Below are positions 1 through 10,510 of a stretch of 64,000 nt of DNA, piece by piece. The notes beneath the pieces were generated by a model. It ran no database searches, was not told the origin of the DNA, and saw only the letters and a list, made by a program, of their open reading frames with translations. How positions within the stretch are numbered: the first letter of the stretch is position 1; each line of letters begins with the position of its first letter. The translations under genes were made by a program, and so were the position numbers. The stretch comes from Agarophyton chilense (taxonomy: Eukaryota > Rhodophyta > Florideophyceae > Gracilariales > Gracilariaceae): assembly GCA_030374765.1 (NCBI GenBank), contig JARGXX010000092.1, forward strand, positions 2,206,001 to 2,270,000, in the 5' to 3' direction.

Positions 1-53
1 GCCAATACTATAATTTGCAGTGTAGATTTCAAGTGATGTACTTTGCAACTTGA

Positions 54-90
54 CGGCCGCTAGCGGCGCTGCGCGCCTTAGCAGCGGCCG
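54..90. repeat. GC-rich palindrome, possible Helitron 3' hairpin
   Basis: An eight-base arm (54-61, CGGCCGCT) is repeated in inverted form at 83-90, and a second inner stem pairs 67-72 with 81-86. Helitrons carry a short GC-rich hairpin near their 3' terminus. This one lies about 200 bases beyond the last helicase codon of the minus-strand Helitron, which is the expected side. I could not find a convincing CTRR terminus next to it, so the link is an inference. Confidence 0.3.
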
Positions 91-292
91 CGGCACGCAC
101 AGTGGCGCCGGATATCTCTTTGTAGCACGAGAATGCATTGGTTTCAAACTATCTTGGTGATTTGGCTTTTTATGGCTCCGTGCGTCTCTAATCCGGAATG
201 GGAAAAAGTTTGAAGATCAAAACAGGTTTACACGCAAACAAATAGAAAAGCATAACATTTTTTTGGCTGAGTGTTTGAGCACTGATGCATAT

Positions 293-979
293 CTACGTAG
301 TGGGGTGAGGATTGCAAAACTCTATAGCCTCAGGAAGCACTGGATTGATTAGTGGAACTGGCATTGGATGTATCGTCTGTGGACTGTCAGGCGTAAGGCT
401 AGAGTCGTGCAGTAACAACACATGCTCGTTCCTTCGCACTCGTGACAGCGCCACATACAGCTGACCTGCACAGAAGAAATTTGATCGCACATCAACAACT
501 AAACCGTTCAGAGTTTTGCCCTGTCCTTTGTGAACTGTTGCTGCAAATGCAAGTCGAATGGGGAACTGTCTTCGAATCATAGGAATGTCTGCAAAGGAAA
601 ACTCAAAATCAATGCGATGCAGCGCTTGTGACTCGATTACTTGACCGTTTTCGTTGAACCTTGCCACATGCATCGTAAACTGATCCACACGAACTACGAC
701 AAACATTTTTCCATTTACCAACACTGGATGCAGAACGTTTCGAAAAACCATCACAGGAACACCAATTTTGAGGCACAGGTTGTATGGAGGGATACCAGTA
801 GGAGCATATTCATAGGCAAACTCAGGCACAATAGTGTCCGAAATATCCGACTCGGCAGTCTGCACTCGAAGTGGCTGTACTGTAGTTGCGGATTGCAAAG
901 TGATTTGCTCACCCGGAAAAAGATTCAGGGCAGCAGTATTGTGTTCATCCACAAAATGATTTGTGGATGCAATTATCAT
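293..979 (-). pseudogene. Helitron PIF1-like helicase, C-terminal half
   Basis: This 228-codon segment is the in-frame continuation of the helicase after a TGA. It carries the late PIF1 motifs LAFAATVHKGQGKT (about residues 141-154) and GQLYVALSRVRR (about 170-181), which bind nucleotide and DNA. It begins around VDEHNTAALNLFPGE, the conserved entry into this half in Helitron helicases. The product ends with a short tail about 200 bases before the candidate terminal hairpin. It lies within the same dead Helitron copy. Confidence 0.85.
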
Positions 980-1024
980 TTTGCTGAGATCTACATCTTC
1001 TTTGCGCCGCGTCGTGACCCACTT

Positions 1025-1843
1025 TCACACAAACGTATATGCGGTTTGCATCACTCCAGTAGACTGAAGTGGAGGTGGTATAGTACTCGAGATGGTGTTG
1101 CGCGCAACGGCACGCAAAAAAGCCGCAAACCCCGGATCATCTTCTTGGCGAACTTGTTCTGTGAGATAAAGAACTTGCACAGAGGAATTTGTCCAGAGAT
1201 TGCTTTTCCATGGCAGCTCGTTCAAAATGTTTGTATACACTCTTCGAACGTTCCCACCCGCCTTAGGCTCCATGTACGACTGAGGCAAAACAGGAAGCAA
1301 CTGTGAGTAGTCGCCGGCGAACACTATAGACAGTCCACCGAAACATGGCGGTTGCGTTTGTGTTTGAGAACTTCGCAAGTCTTTGAGTAGCACGTCCATG
1401 AGCTCAAACGACCTTCTGGAGAGCATCGAAACCTCGTCAAGTACGAGTAGCTGTAGATTGCGCAAAAGTTCCGCTCGTTGAGACCGAGGACCGTACTTGG
1501 ACAACAGCGAAAGTTGTGTAGTAGTACTGTCTTTATCTTTCACACCCAAACCAAGCAGACTGGGCAATGTGCGACCTCCCTCGTAAAGGGATGCAGCGAT
1601 TCCCGTTGTAGCTGTCAATTCAACTAGCATTCCTTTTGATTCACATATATCCCGCAATAAATTCAACATATACGTCTTTCCAGTGCCTGCAGATCCTTGT
1701 ATAAAGAAAACGTTTCCAGGAGTGGTCAGACGATCTTGATCGGATTGCTGTCGAAGTTCTAAAGCATTCACAATCGTATCCAGGACGTGTTTTTGTGTTG
1801 GTTTCAATGTATTATACCTGGATGGATTGCAGTGTGCTTGCAT
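1025..1843 (-). pseudogene. Helitron PIF1-like helicase, N-terminal half
   Basis: This 272-codon segment has the superfamily 1B PIF1 motifs in order: Walker A GSAGTGKT at residues 50-57, TATTGIAA at about 77-84, Walker B VLDEVSM at 134-140, and GDYSQLLPV from about 178. A stretch matching the LTEQVRQ motif is near the end. PIF1-family helicases unwind DNA 5' to 3', and here that would displace the transposon strand. The frame ends in TGA at 1025-1027 but continues in the same frame into the next segment, so this is a simple nonsense change within one decayed gene. Confidence 0.88.
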
Positions 1844-3695
1844 TTTGCACCACTCTTAATTGGCGAGTGACTACTGCACGATCAGTCTCAGTTTGTTCCT
1901 CATTTTGCTGGATATATTGAACAAAGAAGCTATGCTCACGCAGCAAACAACCTCCATGGTGGTCAGATATGCTAATAATTCGTCGATACATTTCCAGCTT
2001 TCGCTGTTGTTCATCCCCGGCGTGAATATCGCTGCACAGCGCCTCCCAGTGATCAACAACCATTTTCTCTGCATCCGCGCCTTTCTGATACAGCGTAACT
2101 ACCAACCGCCGCAGTTCAGCTGAGGTGCTGTATATTTGAACTGCCTCTTCAAACGCAATGGCAAACTCGGTACCGTCACTGAGCAGCCCGCTTGCGATCG
2201 CTGCTTCCCGAAATGTGGAAAGCTGCTGTCCGTCAATGGTCTTCGCATCTTCGTAAGAACTTGAGGCGCGATTCATAAGTAATAAACGCAGTGAAAAAAG
2301 CTCTATTTCGGCAGGAACGACGGCTCGAATTCTGGCGACGCACTGATTATCTTCTGACTTCTCCACGACATACATCGACGGATCACAATCGTCTCTCGGC
2401 ACTTGAGTACTGTCTCCATCAAACTGATTGAGTACACTAGTTGGGAGGGTTCGATACAGGCGCAACTTTTCATAGTAGGAGAGGTAATCAAGACTGGCAT
2501 ATGTCTCAGGTCTCTGAAAGTACCGTTCCAGTGTTGATGGCTGTGAAGCCGTGTGAATGTCATTAGGGCTGCGAAGAACAAAAGTTCTCTCTCCCTCCAA
2601 ATGTATTGCAAGTCGCTCCACAGTGGGCAGAATGGAGACGTGACGAAACTCAAAGATTCGCCAAGCAGCATTCACGGCACCCACCACACGTGCCCGCATG
2701 TAGGCACGGATTTCATTCTGCACCACAGCTGGTTGTTGGGTATCTGTACCCGATTCATTCTGGTTGCTAACATTCAGAGCAACTTCTTGTGCTTTGGGCT
2801 GCTTAAAAGCATACTTCATGAGGTACGCTACCGCTCCTCCACCCTGCGTGCGCTCTACATTGATGTGTGAGCGGTACTTCTTAGTGAGTGTAGGATTGTA
2901 TGGCACGATTTTGAGATCTTCTTCATTTCTTCTTCGGTAAACAACACGGTTTGTTCCTTCTTCGATGTATGTTTTTTGGACAATCATTGTGATATCGTAC
3001 CCAAATCGGCAACGACCTGCACGATTACGACAAAATGAAGAGTGGCGGCGGCGGCGGTGCATAGATAAAACGAGGGCGCGCAGTTCGTCATCTTCCCCTG
3101 GACTTGGTACTTCGGCTCGAATCAGACTGTCAATAGCATCTACGTCTTCTATTACACCTCCTTCTAACCATAGCAGGATGTGATGGTGCGGTACGTTTCG
3201 TTCTTGAAACTCCAGCTTTGCTGCAAGTCCCAAGCACTTGGACCCAAATAACTGTTCTGAATTCTTTTCGAGGTCTTTCACAATATCGTTGATGTACTGG
3301 TTGTAAACTCTGGCAATCAAGTCTGGGCGGTCAAACGGGCGTGGACAATTAGCTGGTGCTGTGAAAGCACTCCGATGAGTCGTATCCATGCCTAAACGCT
3401 TCACATCCGCTCGCCATACGTTCATTGTGACGGTGATGAATAGCGAAGGGGGTCCTTTTCTTGCCACAATCGCTTGCACATCCTGTGATTTACTTTTCCA
3501 GTACTTAGAAGAGTTCACTGAGTCATCAGGAAGCAAAATGCCTCCCATAAGCCTGTATTGCGCGTCAGTCATTCCGCCAGTCGATTGATTTTGCGCTTGA
3601 ACGATTTCCGTCTCTTCAACTATGCGTGCTTGCTGCTGCCGTTCTAGGTATTGAAGTCGCATGTCTTCAATATTCGTTGTGTGCGAAGCAATCAC
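1812..3695 (-). pseudogene. Helitron Rep (HUH endonuclease) domain segment
   Basis: This 627-codon segment carries the replication-initiator core. FITVTMN at about residues 86-92 matches the first Rep motif. The HUH metal-binding motif is HHHILLWLEGG at about 170-180. The tyrosine motif is YLMKYAFK at about 291-298, giving the paired tyrosines Y291 and Y295 expected of a Helitron Y2 Rep that nicks and re-joins single-stranded DNA. The catalytic motifs are intact in this segment, although the whole gene is broken at both ends of it by frame changes. The C-terminal 250 residues are the variable spacer before the helicase. Confidence 0.88.
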
Positions 3696-4150
3696 ATTTG
3701 CATTAATGGACCACTATTAAGCAAAAAGTTATCAGAATACAGTCGACGCTTTGCATTTTGTGCCCAAGTAAGCTTCTGAAGATTCCACTGATCGAAACCG
3801 AGCCCTAAGCTTTCTTGCGTACCATTTCGTGCTTGCAGATACAAACGCAGGTCAAACGGTTTATGCTCGTCGCCATACGGGTACAGAAGGGGAAATGTAC
3901 CTCTCTCTGCTAGCATAGAAGACGGTTTCAGCAATTTATACCGCACTCGGGGGTTGCTGTTTGAGTTTACTGCAGCCCCTGCTTGCTCCGTGTCGCCTGT
4001 GATAGCTGCGTGTCCTTCGGTAACTGTGCCCTCAGTCAACTGAGGCACCTGGGCCTCGACATGGTACAGACCGCCTGGATCGACTACGAAGGTTCTCATC
4101 ATGGATGGTCCAGCTCCCTCCAGGAGCATCTCCGGACATCGGACCTGCAC
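3692..4150 (-). pseudogene. Helitron RepHel linker segment
   Basis: This 152-codon open segment overlaps the end of the cysteine-rich segment and the beginning of the Rep segment, in a different frame from both. It contains PLLYPYGDEHKPFDLRLYLQ, typical of the region just before the Rep domain in Helitron proteins, where a phrase like FP.L.P.G precedes the domain. It joins the two neighbours only if a small insertion or deletion is assumed at each end. It is therefore a piece of one decayed gene rather than a gene of its own. Confidence 0.7.
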
Positions 4151-5489
4151 CTACGTTGTCACCAGACACTGTTGCAGTTCTGGTGGCCTCATATACGCGC
4201 ACTATCACTCCCGCGTTCGCAGCTTGCGAGCTTCCGTCAACCGTATTTTCTTCTTGTGCCTGCATTTGCTCCATTGTCAACATCGCTCGATACCGCTCTA
4301 GCACCACAACAGGTTTGGGCTGAGTCACCTCGTAAAGTCTCGGAACCATGTGTTTCACGTTGATGTCTTGGATAAACGCTCGCAGGTTTGCTCGTGTATA
4401 GTGAGCAGGATCCAGAGAAGGAGGCCCTGCGCCCCAAAGAAAACTATACCGCGTGCTGCTCTGTCTGTGTGCCGGGAGAGCGAGTGCTGCAGTTCCTTCT
4501 AGTCTGAGAAACGAAGGGCCACATCCTGTGACATAGGACATGTCCATAAACGCTTGAGTAGTGGAAAAAAGCGTATTCAAGTTTAAGGAGTTCGAGTGGA
4601 ATGCTCTTGAACGGTATATGCTTCGTATTTCTTCATTAGTATTAGTATGGCGTCTACGAAATGTGACCCCCCATCCTGAATTTCGTTTCATGCCACAACA
4701 GACTCCATGTACCTCTTTTCCTAAAAGCACACACCCACACCACTTGCAACTATGAATTCGTAATGTCCAGTCTTCGTACGGACACGAACCATAGGTGTGT
4801 GAAAACTCACCGCATCTTCTGCATCTGCGGGTTCCTACGGTGGACAACGTCTCAAACTCAGGAATGTTTGCACGAGTGGCTGGATCAATCCATGCTTGAG
4901 CAGCATCGGAATCCCATGCGTAGTAAACGCGATACAATCCACGATCTGGACGTCCGGCAAACAGCATGACGGTCGAATCAAGCTCTTGGAGCGATTGTTG
5001 TTCTTCTGAATGAATAGCAAAAGTAGGAACCTTCTGAAGCTCTGACTCAGCGGATGGTGCGGGAGCTGGAGTGATTTCATCTTCTTCAACTTCCATCGGA
5101 GCAGGCATCTCTTCTTCGACATTAGCCCGAGGATGGTTTTCAGTGGTTCTCGTGGTACTTGGAAGTGATCCACCGATGATTGTTGGAGCTGTAATGATTT
5201 CATCTTCGTTCAAATCCGCGGCGACGACGACTGGATCTTGCATATGCTGACCAGTTTCGTTTACTTGTACTTCATCTGGAGCATCTTCGACAGTAACCGT
5301 TACTCTTTCGGGTCCTTCCACTCCTGCGATTGTCACGCCTCTGTTTTCTCCAGAATCTCTTCTTCTTCGTCTCCATCTCACGCCTCTGTAGTTTTTTCTC
5401 TCTTCTTCTTCTTTATTCATTTTATTTTGAGCTTGTGCTAGCTCTTCGAATCTACGACAAAGTTTATGTAATATAAAGAACAAACACAA
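4032..5489 (-). pseudogene. Helitron RepHel N-terminal region with cysteine-rich finger
   Basis: This 485-codon segment starts with an acidic, low-complexity stretch (about residues 60-170). It then has a cluster of cysteines and a histidine (C223, C226, H231, C236, C248, C251, C253, C264, C265), resembling the zinc-binding region found ahead of the Rep domain in many Helitron proteins. The C-terminal part is continued by the next downstream segment after a frame change near 4100. The assignment rests mainly on position and on continuity with the unmistakable Rep and helicase segments. It is part of a broken transposon gene and unlikely to make a full product. Confidence 0.7.
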
Positions 5490-7065
5490 CTAAACCGTGT
5501 GAAGAAAAATGTTTGATCTTTGGTTGCAGTTTGTTGCTTTGCACCCACCGGGGCTGGTTGCATGCAGCTGTCTTAATTAAAAAAAAAGCTGCAAGATTTA
5601 TATTACCCAATGCAACTCATGAGCAGCACAGGGACTCTTGACACACCTCTGTTGAAAAGTGACGGACGAAGTGTGCCCAGCCGGTTTTCAAGCCGTATGC
5701 CGTTTAACCCGCGTCCGGTTGTTGGGATGGGTTTGCTATTACTCATGGAAATACTCCCTGACACGCAGTGGAGCAAGCGCTTTCCAGCCCTCAGAGGTAC
5801 GACACGGCGGCCGCCCCAGATCCTGACCACCAAGGTCTGCTAGTAGAAGGTCTGCGAAACCCTCAAGACTTCCTGAATCGCCGTCAAACGATCAGTGTAC
5901 CACGCACCACCTGACTTTTCCCAGATCCGTGGTACTCAGTGGGTTACTACGATGGCGGCCTGCACACGAGCTCGGCCTTGCCTAGGTCCCAGGGCTGTGA
6001 ATCACACCACTCAATCTCTTGCCATATAGAGTGCTGTGGCCCATGCCTGAAATTTGGAGGTTTTTTTGTGGTTAGGGTCAAGAGCCGAGTTGTCTGACCC
6101 GGTTCATCATCAGTGCACCATATATGCTGTTTTGGAGCCTGAGGGTCGGAGGTGCCGTAACGTATTCTGATTGGTCGGCACTTGGGCGGCCCACGGCAAT
6201 CTAGTAATGATTATTGGGTGGGAGTGCATTTGCGTGCCACGGGTCAGACGTGCAGGGGGATTTGGCGCGAAGGGGCCCCCCCTCATGCATTTGCGTGCCA
6301 CGGGGCAGACGTGTAGGGAGATTTGGCGCGAAGGGGCCCCCCCCTCATACTGATGACAATCATTATAAGGGAGATTCTGTACTATTTTAATTTTGTAGTT
6401 TGGGAAACAGAATTTTCTCAAAAAAATAAGTCATGGCATTGTTTGACTGGCCAATATCATAAAGAGACCGGAAAAATAGAAATAAACGGTGGTGTGTTAT
6501 TCAAATTTCGGCCACTGTATCTTGAAAAAACAGGAACCTTTCTTGTAAGATGGAACCAGTTTTGATGCTTGTTTTATCGATTATCTACTCAGGCTATGTT
6601 TAATTTAAAACATTGAGCGAGAATTCAAATGATATAAAGAATGTGGGGTGTTCTATTCAAATTACGGTCACTGTACATAACGTATGGTTGTGAAAGACAC
6701 GTATACTTTCATCGTTGACGTACAGAAAACGTACAAGTACTCCGTTATTGTACGTCACCCCTAGTATTCGAAAGGTCGCTTAGTATCCCTATAGTATCTC
6801 TATATAAACCATCACAGATAGCCTTGGAGCTCGAGGGAGAGCTCCCGGTAGACCTGGAGTACCGATTGTATTGCCTGTTAAACAGACCTCCCCACACTGC
6901 GTGACACTATGAACTTTTCAAACATTTCCGAAGCTCAACTCACAATGGTACACATACACACTTGCTGTAAGCTCGCGACCCAATGATCTTGTTCCAAGTG
7001 CCACAAGCACGCTCAGCATCTAATGGCCAGCAACTGAGACACAGATGGCTGTAGCATTCGTCGTA
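5490..7065. other. Non-coding stretch between Helitron and Tc1-like element
   Basis: I see no gene here. It contains the upstream flank of the Helitron, a 61-base tandem duplication (separate entry), a 9-base inverted pair TGACGTACA/TGTACGTCA (6716-6724 and 6749-6757), and an isolated TATATAAA at about 6800 that could be a TATA box but has no recognisable gene after it. Some of this could be an old promoter-bearing repeat; I cannot assign it. Confidence 0.5.
6226..6348. repeat. Imperfect tandem duplication, 61-base unit
   Basis: Two head-to-tail copies (6226-6286 and 6287-6348) begin GCATTTGCGTGCCACGGG and end with a run of G then C and CCTCAT. They differ at a few bases and by one base in length. 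No coding role is seen. Confidence 0.85.
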
Positions 7066-8365
7066 CAGTGCGTTTCAAAAACATATCCCTTTACAAAAAC
7101 TGCGCCAAAAAGGCATTTCACGTACTGTAGAGCACATTTCACAACAAATAAAAACCACTAAGTCAATAACACTGTTTCAAAAGTATATCCTTTATACAAT
7201 CATTCGCTCAATTATGGCTCGTGGCGCACCTCTCACACGCTCTGAACAGCTGGAAATCATGGAATTAGTAGGTCAGGGTATGATTCCAGCAGATATAGCC
7301 CGAAAACTCAAGCGCAGCCCAAAAACAATCAGCAACTTCATCAAAAACCCCGCTGCATACGGAACAAAGCGTTCAACCGGCCGTCCAACGGCACTATCCC
7401 CGGCCGATAAGCGTGGAATTAAGCGAGAACTATGCCGCAACACTTCATCTTGCGGGAAAATTGTCAAAAATCTAAATTTGCCTCTATCACGATCTACAAT
7501 ATGGCGTGAAGTCAACCGTCAAAATTTGTTCAAGTACACAAAAATGAGGAAAACTTTTTTTTTAAAAGATAATCACAAAAAAAATCGAGTTGAATGGTGT
7601 GCTCAAAAGGCTTATTGGAAAACGGAATGGAATAATGTTATCTTTTCCGACGAAAAAAAGTTTAACCTTGATGGTCCAGATTGCTATAAATTTTATTGGC
7701 ATGATCTACGAAAAGAAAAGAAGGAATTTGTGACTAGGCATTCAGGAGGCGCATCAGTAATGGTTTGGGCTGGAATCTCCACGAAAGGAGCAACTGATAT
7801 GGCTTTTGTTGAAACTACAATGAACTCTGAGAAGTATGCTGAGGTTCTAGAAAACTATCTTTTACCTTTTTCATACTGTATGCACGGAGAAGAATTCATT
7901 TTCCAGCAAGATAATACACCTGTGCATAAGTCTAATTCTATGAAACAGTGGTTCAATAGTCTAAATATGTCGGTTATGGAATGGCCTGCGCGCTCTCCTG
8001 ACCTCAACCCTATCGAAAACATTTGGGGAATGTTGGCCCGAATGGTTTATGGGCAAGGAAGGCAGTTTGATACAGTTTTTGATTTGAAAAATTGTATCAA
8101 AGATTGCTGGGAAAAGATTGACTGTAATGCTATCAATCCTTTTATAGAATCAATGCCAAAGCGTTGTATAAGTGTTATACAGGCTAGAGGAGCAAAAATA
8201 AACTACTGAACTCGCGTTAGAATAAAAAGGATGCAATAAAGGTTATGATTTTGAAACAGTTTTTTTACTTGAAAATTTTTTCACACTGATTTTGTTAGTT
8301 GTACTGTAGCCAAAACGTCGATTTTTGGAAAATTTGCGCGAGGGATATGATTTTGAAACAGACTT
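7066..8365 (+). mobile_element. Tc1-like (Tc1/mariner) DNA transposon, looks whole
   Basis: About 1.3 kb, flanked on both sides by TA (7064-7065 and 8366-8367), the target duplication of this superfamily. Imperfect terminal inverted repeats are visible: the left end has GTTTCAAAAACATATCCCT (7072-7090) and the right end has its near complement ending at 8365. A second copy of the same motif lies inside each end (about 7171-7194 and 8236-8260), giving the nested IR/DR arrangement known from several Tc1-like elements, where the transposase binds two sites per end. The transposase frame is open throughout, so the copy could be recently active. Confidence 0.9.
7214..8209 (+). CDS. Tc1-like transposase, DD34E
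   Basis: This 331-residue protein is full length for the family. An N-terminal helix-turn-helix region (about residues 8-45, ending in a KRSPKTISNFI-like recognition helix) is followed by GRPTALS, a link typical of paired DNA-binding domains, and a second helix-turn-helix. The catalytic triad of the DDE nuclease is visible: D146 in IFSDEKKF, D233 in FQQDNTPVH, and E268 in SPDLNPIENIW. There are 34 residues between the last two, hence DD34E. The enzyme cuts and rejoins transposon ends at TA sites in the nucleus. The frame has no stop or frameshift, and it sits centrally between the terminal repeats. The start at MARGAPLTRSEQ is chosen because the family usually begins close to the first helix. 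Confidence 0.95.
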   Translation: MARGAPLTRSEQLEIMELVGQGMIPADIARKLKRSPKTISNFIKNPAAYGTKRSTGRPTALSPADKRGIKRELCRNTSSCGKIVKNLNLPLSRSTIWREVNRQNLFKYTKMRKTFFLKDNHKKNRVEWCAQKAYWKTEWNNVIFSDEKKFNLDGPDCYKFYWHDLRKEKKEFVTRHSGGASVMVWAGISTKGATDMAFVETTMNSEKYAEVLENYLLPFSYCMHGEEFIFQQDNTPVHKSNSMKQWFNSLNMSVMEWPARSPDLNPIENIWGMLARMVYGQGRQFDTVFDLKNCIKDCWEKIDCNAINPFIESMPKRCISVIQARGAKINY

Positions 8366-8619
8366 TACGTCAGATTTCGGGGATAATTCAGACCAATCCT
8401 TGTCCGTCTATACCCTTCGAGACGTGTTCACACGCTAGTTAGACACCACTTGTTACCAGAGTTCAAGCGTTTCCATTCCTCAGCGTCTGTGCGAAGTTGT
8501 CGTCTGTGCCAATGTGGTTGCGGATTGTAGTTCATGGCATCGCCTTGGTATAAGAATTTTCTCAAGCCGTTCAGTTTTCCATTTCTAGCCAGAGCCAAAC
8601 AGAGATCAAAGAGAGCACT

Positions 8620-10050
8620 TTGAAACAAATAGAACGTTTTTGTGACATTACCTTTAGAGCCTTACCTATCATGCTCTGTCGCTCTCCTCAAGCCCAGAAG
8701 CCGAGGGTTACTATAATAGGAGCAGGTCCCGCAGGTTGTCTACTCGCGATTTTATTGTCCAACACTGGTTGTGTGATAGATGTTTATGAGTATCGGTCTG
8801 ACCCGAGAACTGCGACATGCGCCAAAACTAGTCAACGCTCCATAAACCTCGCCCTCTCGACTCGGGGTCTCACAGCTTTAGGACGTGCCGGCGTTCTTGA
8901 TTCTGTTCTGCAACATGCGGTTCGCATGTACGGCCGTTGCGTACACCCTGTGGATGGCCAGTTGCAGTTTCATCAATACGGACAGTCTCACCAATTTTTG
9001 CTATCGATATCAAGACAAATCTTGCGTATCACCCTGCTTGATGAGTGTGACAAGCGCGAATCAATTCGGTTGCACTTTTCTCACAAGTGCATTCACGTCG
9101 ATCTTCCCAACCGTTGTGCTAGCTTTCAGCGCATGGATGACGGTCAACCATCTCACATTTCTGTTACTTCTGATCTCATCGTTGGCGCAGACGGCGCTTA
9201 TTCTCGCGTCCGCGCGGCCATGGCTAGAGAAGATCGGTTCGACTTCTCACAGTCATACATATCAGCTGCGTACAAAGAACTCACGATGGTGAACACTGTG
9301 GCTTCTCAGGAGCCGTGCTTCCCCTCCCATTTTCTTCATATATGGCCGCGACATCGCTTTATGCTCATTGCGCTTCCAAACAATAGCACGTCATTCACAA
9401 GCACGCTCTTTATGGATAAGAGCGACATGGAGCAACTGTCCTCCCCAAAGAAGGTGGAAACCTTCTTCAAGACTCACTTTCCGGATGCGATTCGTCTGAT
9501 GCCGTCTTTGGCCAAGGACTACTTCGAAAATCCTTCTTCTTCTCTGGTAACCATCAGGTGCGCACCATTCAACCACGATGGAAACGCAGTATTGATTGGG
9601 GATGCTGCTCATGCTATTGTTCCTTTCTACGGACAAGGGTGTAATGCCGCCTTTGAGGACTGTCGCCTTCTGGCAGAAGCAATTGAAAAGCATCAATGGG
9701 AGGATATGCCACAGGTGCTATCGGAGTACGCGCACTATCGGAAGCTCAATTCAGACACTATCGCGGACTTAGCTCTCGAGCACTTCGCAGATATGTCTTC
9801 AAAATCAGCGAAGTCGCTGTCTGTGCTACGACGACGATTAGAAATATTCGCTAACCGTCTCTTTCCTAGAAAGTTTTTACCCCTATATTCTATGGTTTCG
9901 TTTTCAAATGTCCCATATGAGGAAGCCTTGATGCGTGCTAGGTGGCAGGATAAAAAGATTGGACAATTCATGTGGATTTCAGGAATTGGTGTGGTAGCAA
10001 TGTCGGGATTTCTAATAGCAAAGAGGGTATTGGATAGAAGAGCACAGTAG
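8620..10050 (+). CDS. KMO: Kynurenine 3-monooxygenase
   Basis: This FAD- and NADPH-dependent enzyme hydroxylates L-kynurenine to 3-hydroxykynurenine, in the route from tryptophan to quinolinate and NAD. It normally sits in the mitochondrial outer membrane. The 476-residue frame shows the FAD-binding GAGPAG (34-39), the family signature RSINLALS (73-80), GADGAYSRVR (189-198), and the second FAD motif GDAAHAIVPFYGQGCN (327-342). A C-terminal hydrophobic segment with a basic tail (about 447-476) fits the membrane anchor of KMO. Length matches the family. Homologues usually start close to the FAD motif, so the internal Met18 is a plausible alternative start. No intron is needed. An AATAAA follows the stop by about 20 bases. 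Confidence 0.93.
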   Translation: MKQIERFCDITFRALPIMLCRSPQAQKPRVTIIGAGPAGCLLAILLSNTGCVIDVYEYRSDPRTATCAKTSQRSINLALSTRGLTALGRAGVLDSVLQHAVRMYGRCVHPVDGQLQFHQYGQSHQFLLSISRQILRITLLDECDKRESIRLHFSHKCIHVDLPNRCASFQRMDDGQPSHISVTSDLIVGADGAYSRVRAAMAREDRFDFSQSYISAAYKELTMVNTVASQEPCFPSHFLHIWPRHRFMLIALPNNSTSFTSTLFMDKSDMEQLSSPKKVETFFKTHFPDAIRLMPSLAKDYFENPSSSLVTIRCAPFNHDGNAVLIGDAAHAIVPFYGQGCNAAFEDCRLLAEAIEKHQWEDMPQVLSEYAHYRKLNSDTIADLALEHFADMSSKSAKSLSVLRRRLEIFANRLFPRKFLPLYSMVSFSNVPYEEALMRARWQDKKIGQFMWISGIGVVAMSGFLIAKRVLDRRAQ

Positions 10051-10068
10051 TATACTCTTCGTGTGCTA

Positions 10069-10074
10069 AATAAA
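10069..10074 (+). terminator. Possible polyadenylation signal of KMO
   Basis: AATAAA occurs 18 bases after the KMO stop codon. The position fits an animal-like signal. Use of the hexamer in this organism is assumed, not shown. Confidence 0.4.
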
Positions 10075-10092
10075 ACGAGAATGGTGCCTGTC

Positions 10093-10497
10093 TCACCCGC
10101 AGCCCTGTCTCGCACATCTTTCTGCTAGAATTCTTGACGTAGAAGCTTTGCCAGCAACGAATTGGAAGAGCTGATCGTATAACAAGTAGTGATAGCTGAC
10201 GGTGAGCTTTCTAAGCTTTTTAGAGGTCACAAAAGATAGCGTACTGGACCATCGTAGGAATCCGTTGGAGAAATTACTGGTAAATGATCCGCCTTGATAA
10301 GAAACATCCGTAATGGGCGATAACCAATTAAAGAAGTTCTTTCTAGTGAGAGCGACCGTTCCTTTATCTCGAGCCTTGGATTCTCGCAAGGTTAAACCAG
10401 GCAGGATGTTTTGGACACTGAAAGACTCAGGCATAGCATCTTTCGCAGAGATGGTTCGCCGTGAATTGCGATTGCGGATCGTTGTTGTGCTTAACAC
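10093..10497 (-). CDS. Hypothetical short frame, possibly an exon
   Basis: A 134-codon frame lies just downstream of, and on the same strand as, the 463-residue unknown protein, tail-to-tail with KMO. It is basic and shows no motif I recognise. It could be a last exon of the upstream gene if an intron removes the stop at 10511, an independent small gene, or chance. No splice junction could be chosen with confidence, and no independent support is visible. Confidence 0.25.
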   Translation of the reverse strand: MLSTTTIRNRNSRRTISAKDAMPESFSVQNILPGLTLRESKARDKGTVALTRKNFFNWLSPITDVSYQGGSFTSNFSNGFLRWSSTLSFVTSKKLRKLTVSYHYLLYDQLFQFVAGKASTSRILAERCARQGCG

Positions 10498-10510
10498 AGC
10501 CCAGGAAACG

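Larger units (their letters stand above)
293..5489 (-). mobile_element. Decayed Helitron, RepHel-coding span
   Basis: Helitrons are rolling-circle DNA transposons whose single protein joins a HUH-type replication initiator to a PIF1-family helicase. Read on the minus strand, this span holds in order a cysteine-rich N-terminal region, a linker, the HUH Rep domain and the PIF1 helicase in two pieces. The order and polarity are canonical. The copy is dead: neighbouring segments overlap in different frames near 4100, 3700 and 1830, and the two helicase pieces are in one frame separated by an in-frame TGA at 1025-1027. Protein similarity across the breaks is uninterrupted, so decay is moderate. 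The element's true termini, a TC start and a CTRR end, were not identified; it may run to about position 50 on the left. Confidence 0.9.

Noticed and set aside
641-1306. 221-codon plus-strand frame
   Set aside because: It lies opposite the Helitron helicase, whose motifs are unmistakable; it is a shadow frame.
5603-5843. Overlapping 76- and 77-codon frames on both strands
   Set aside because: Short, mutually antisense and without any recognisable feature.
6799-6806. TATATAAA as a gene promoter
   Set aside because: No gene follows it before the Tc1-like element, so it is only noted in the intergenic entry.
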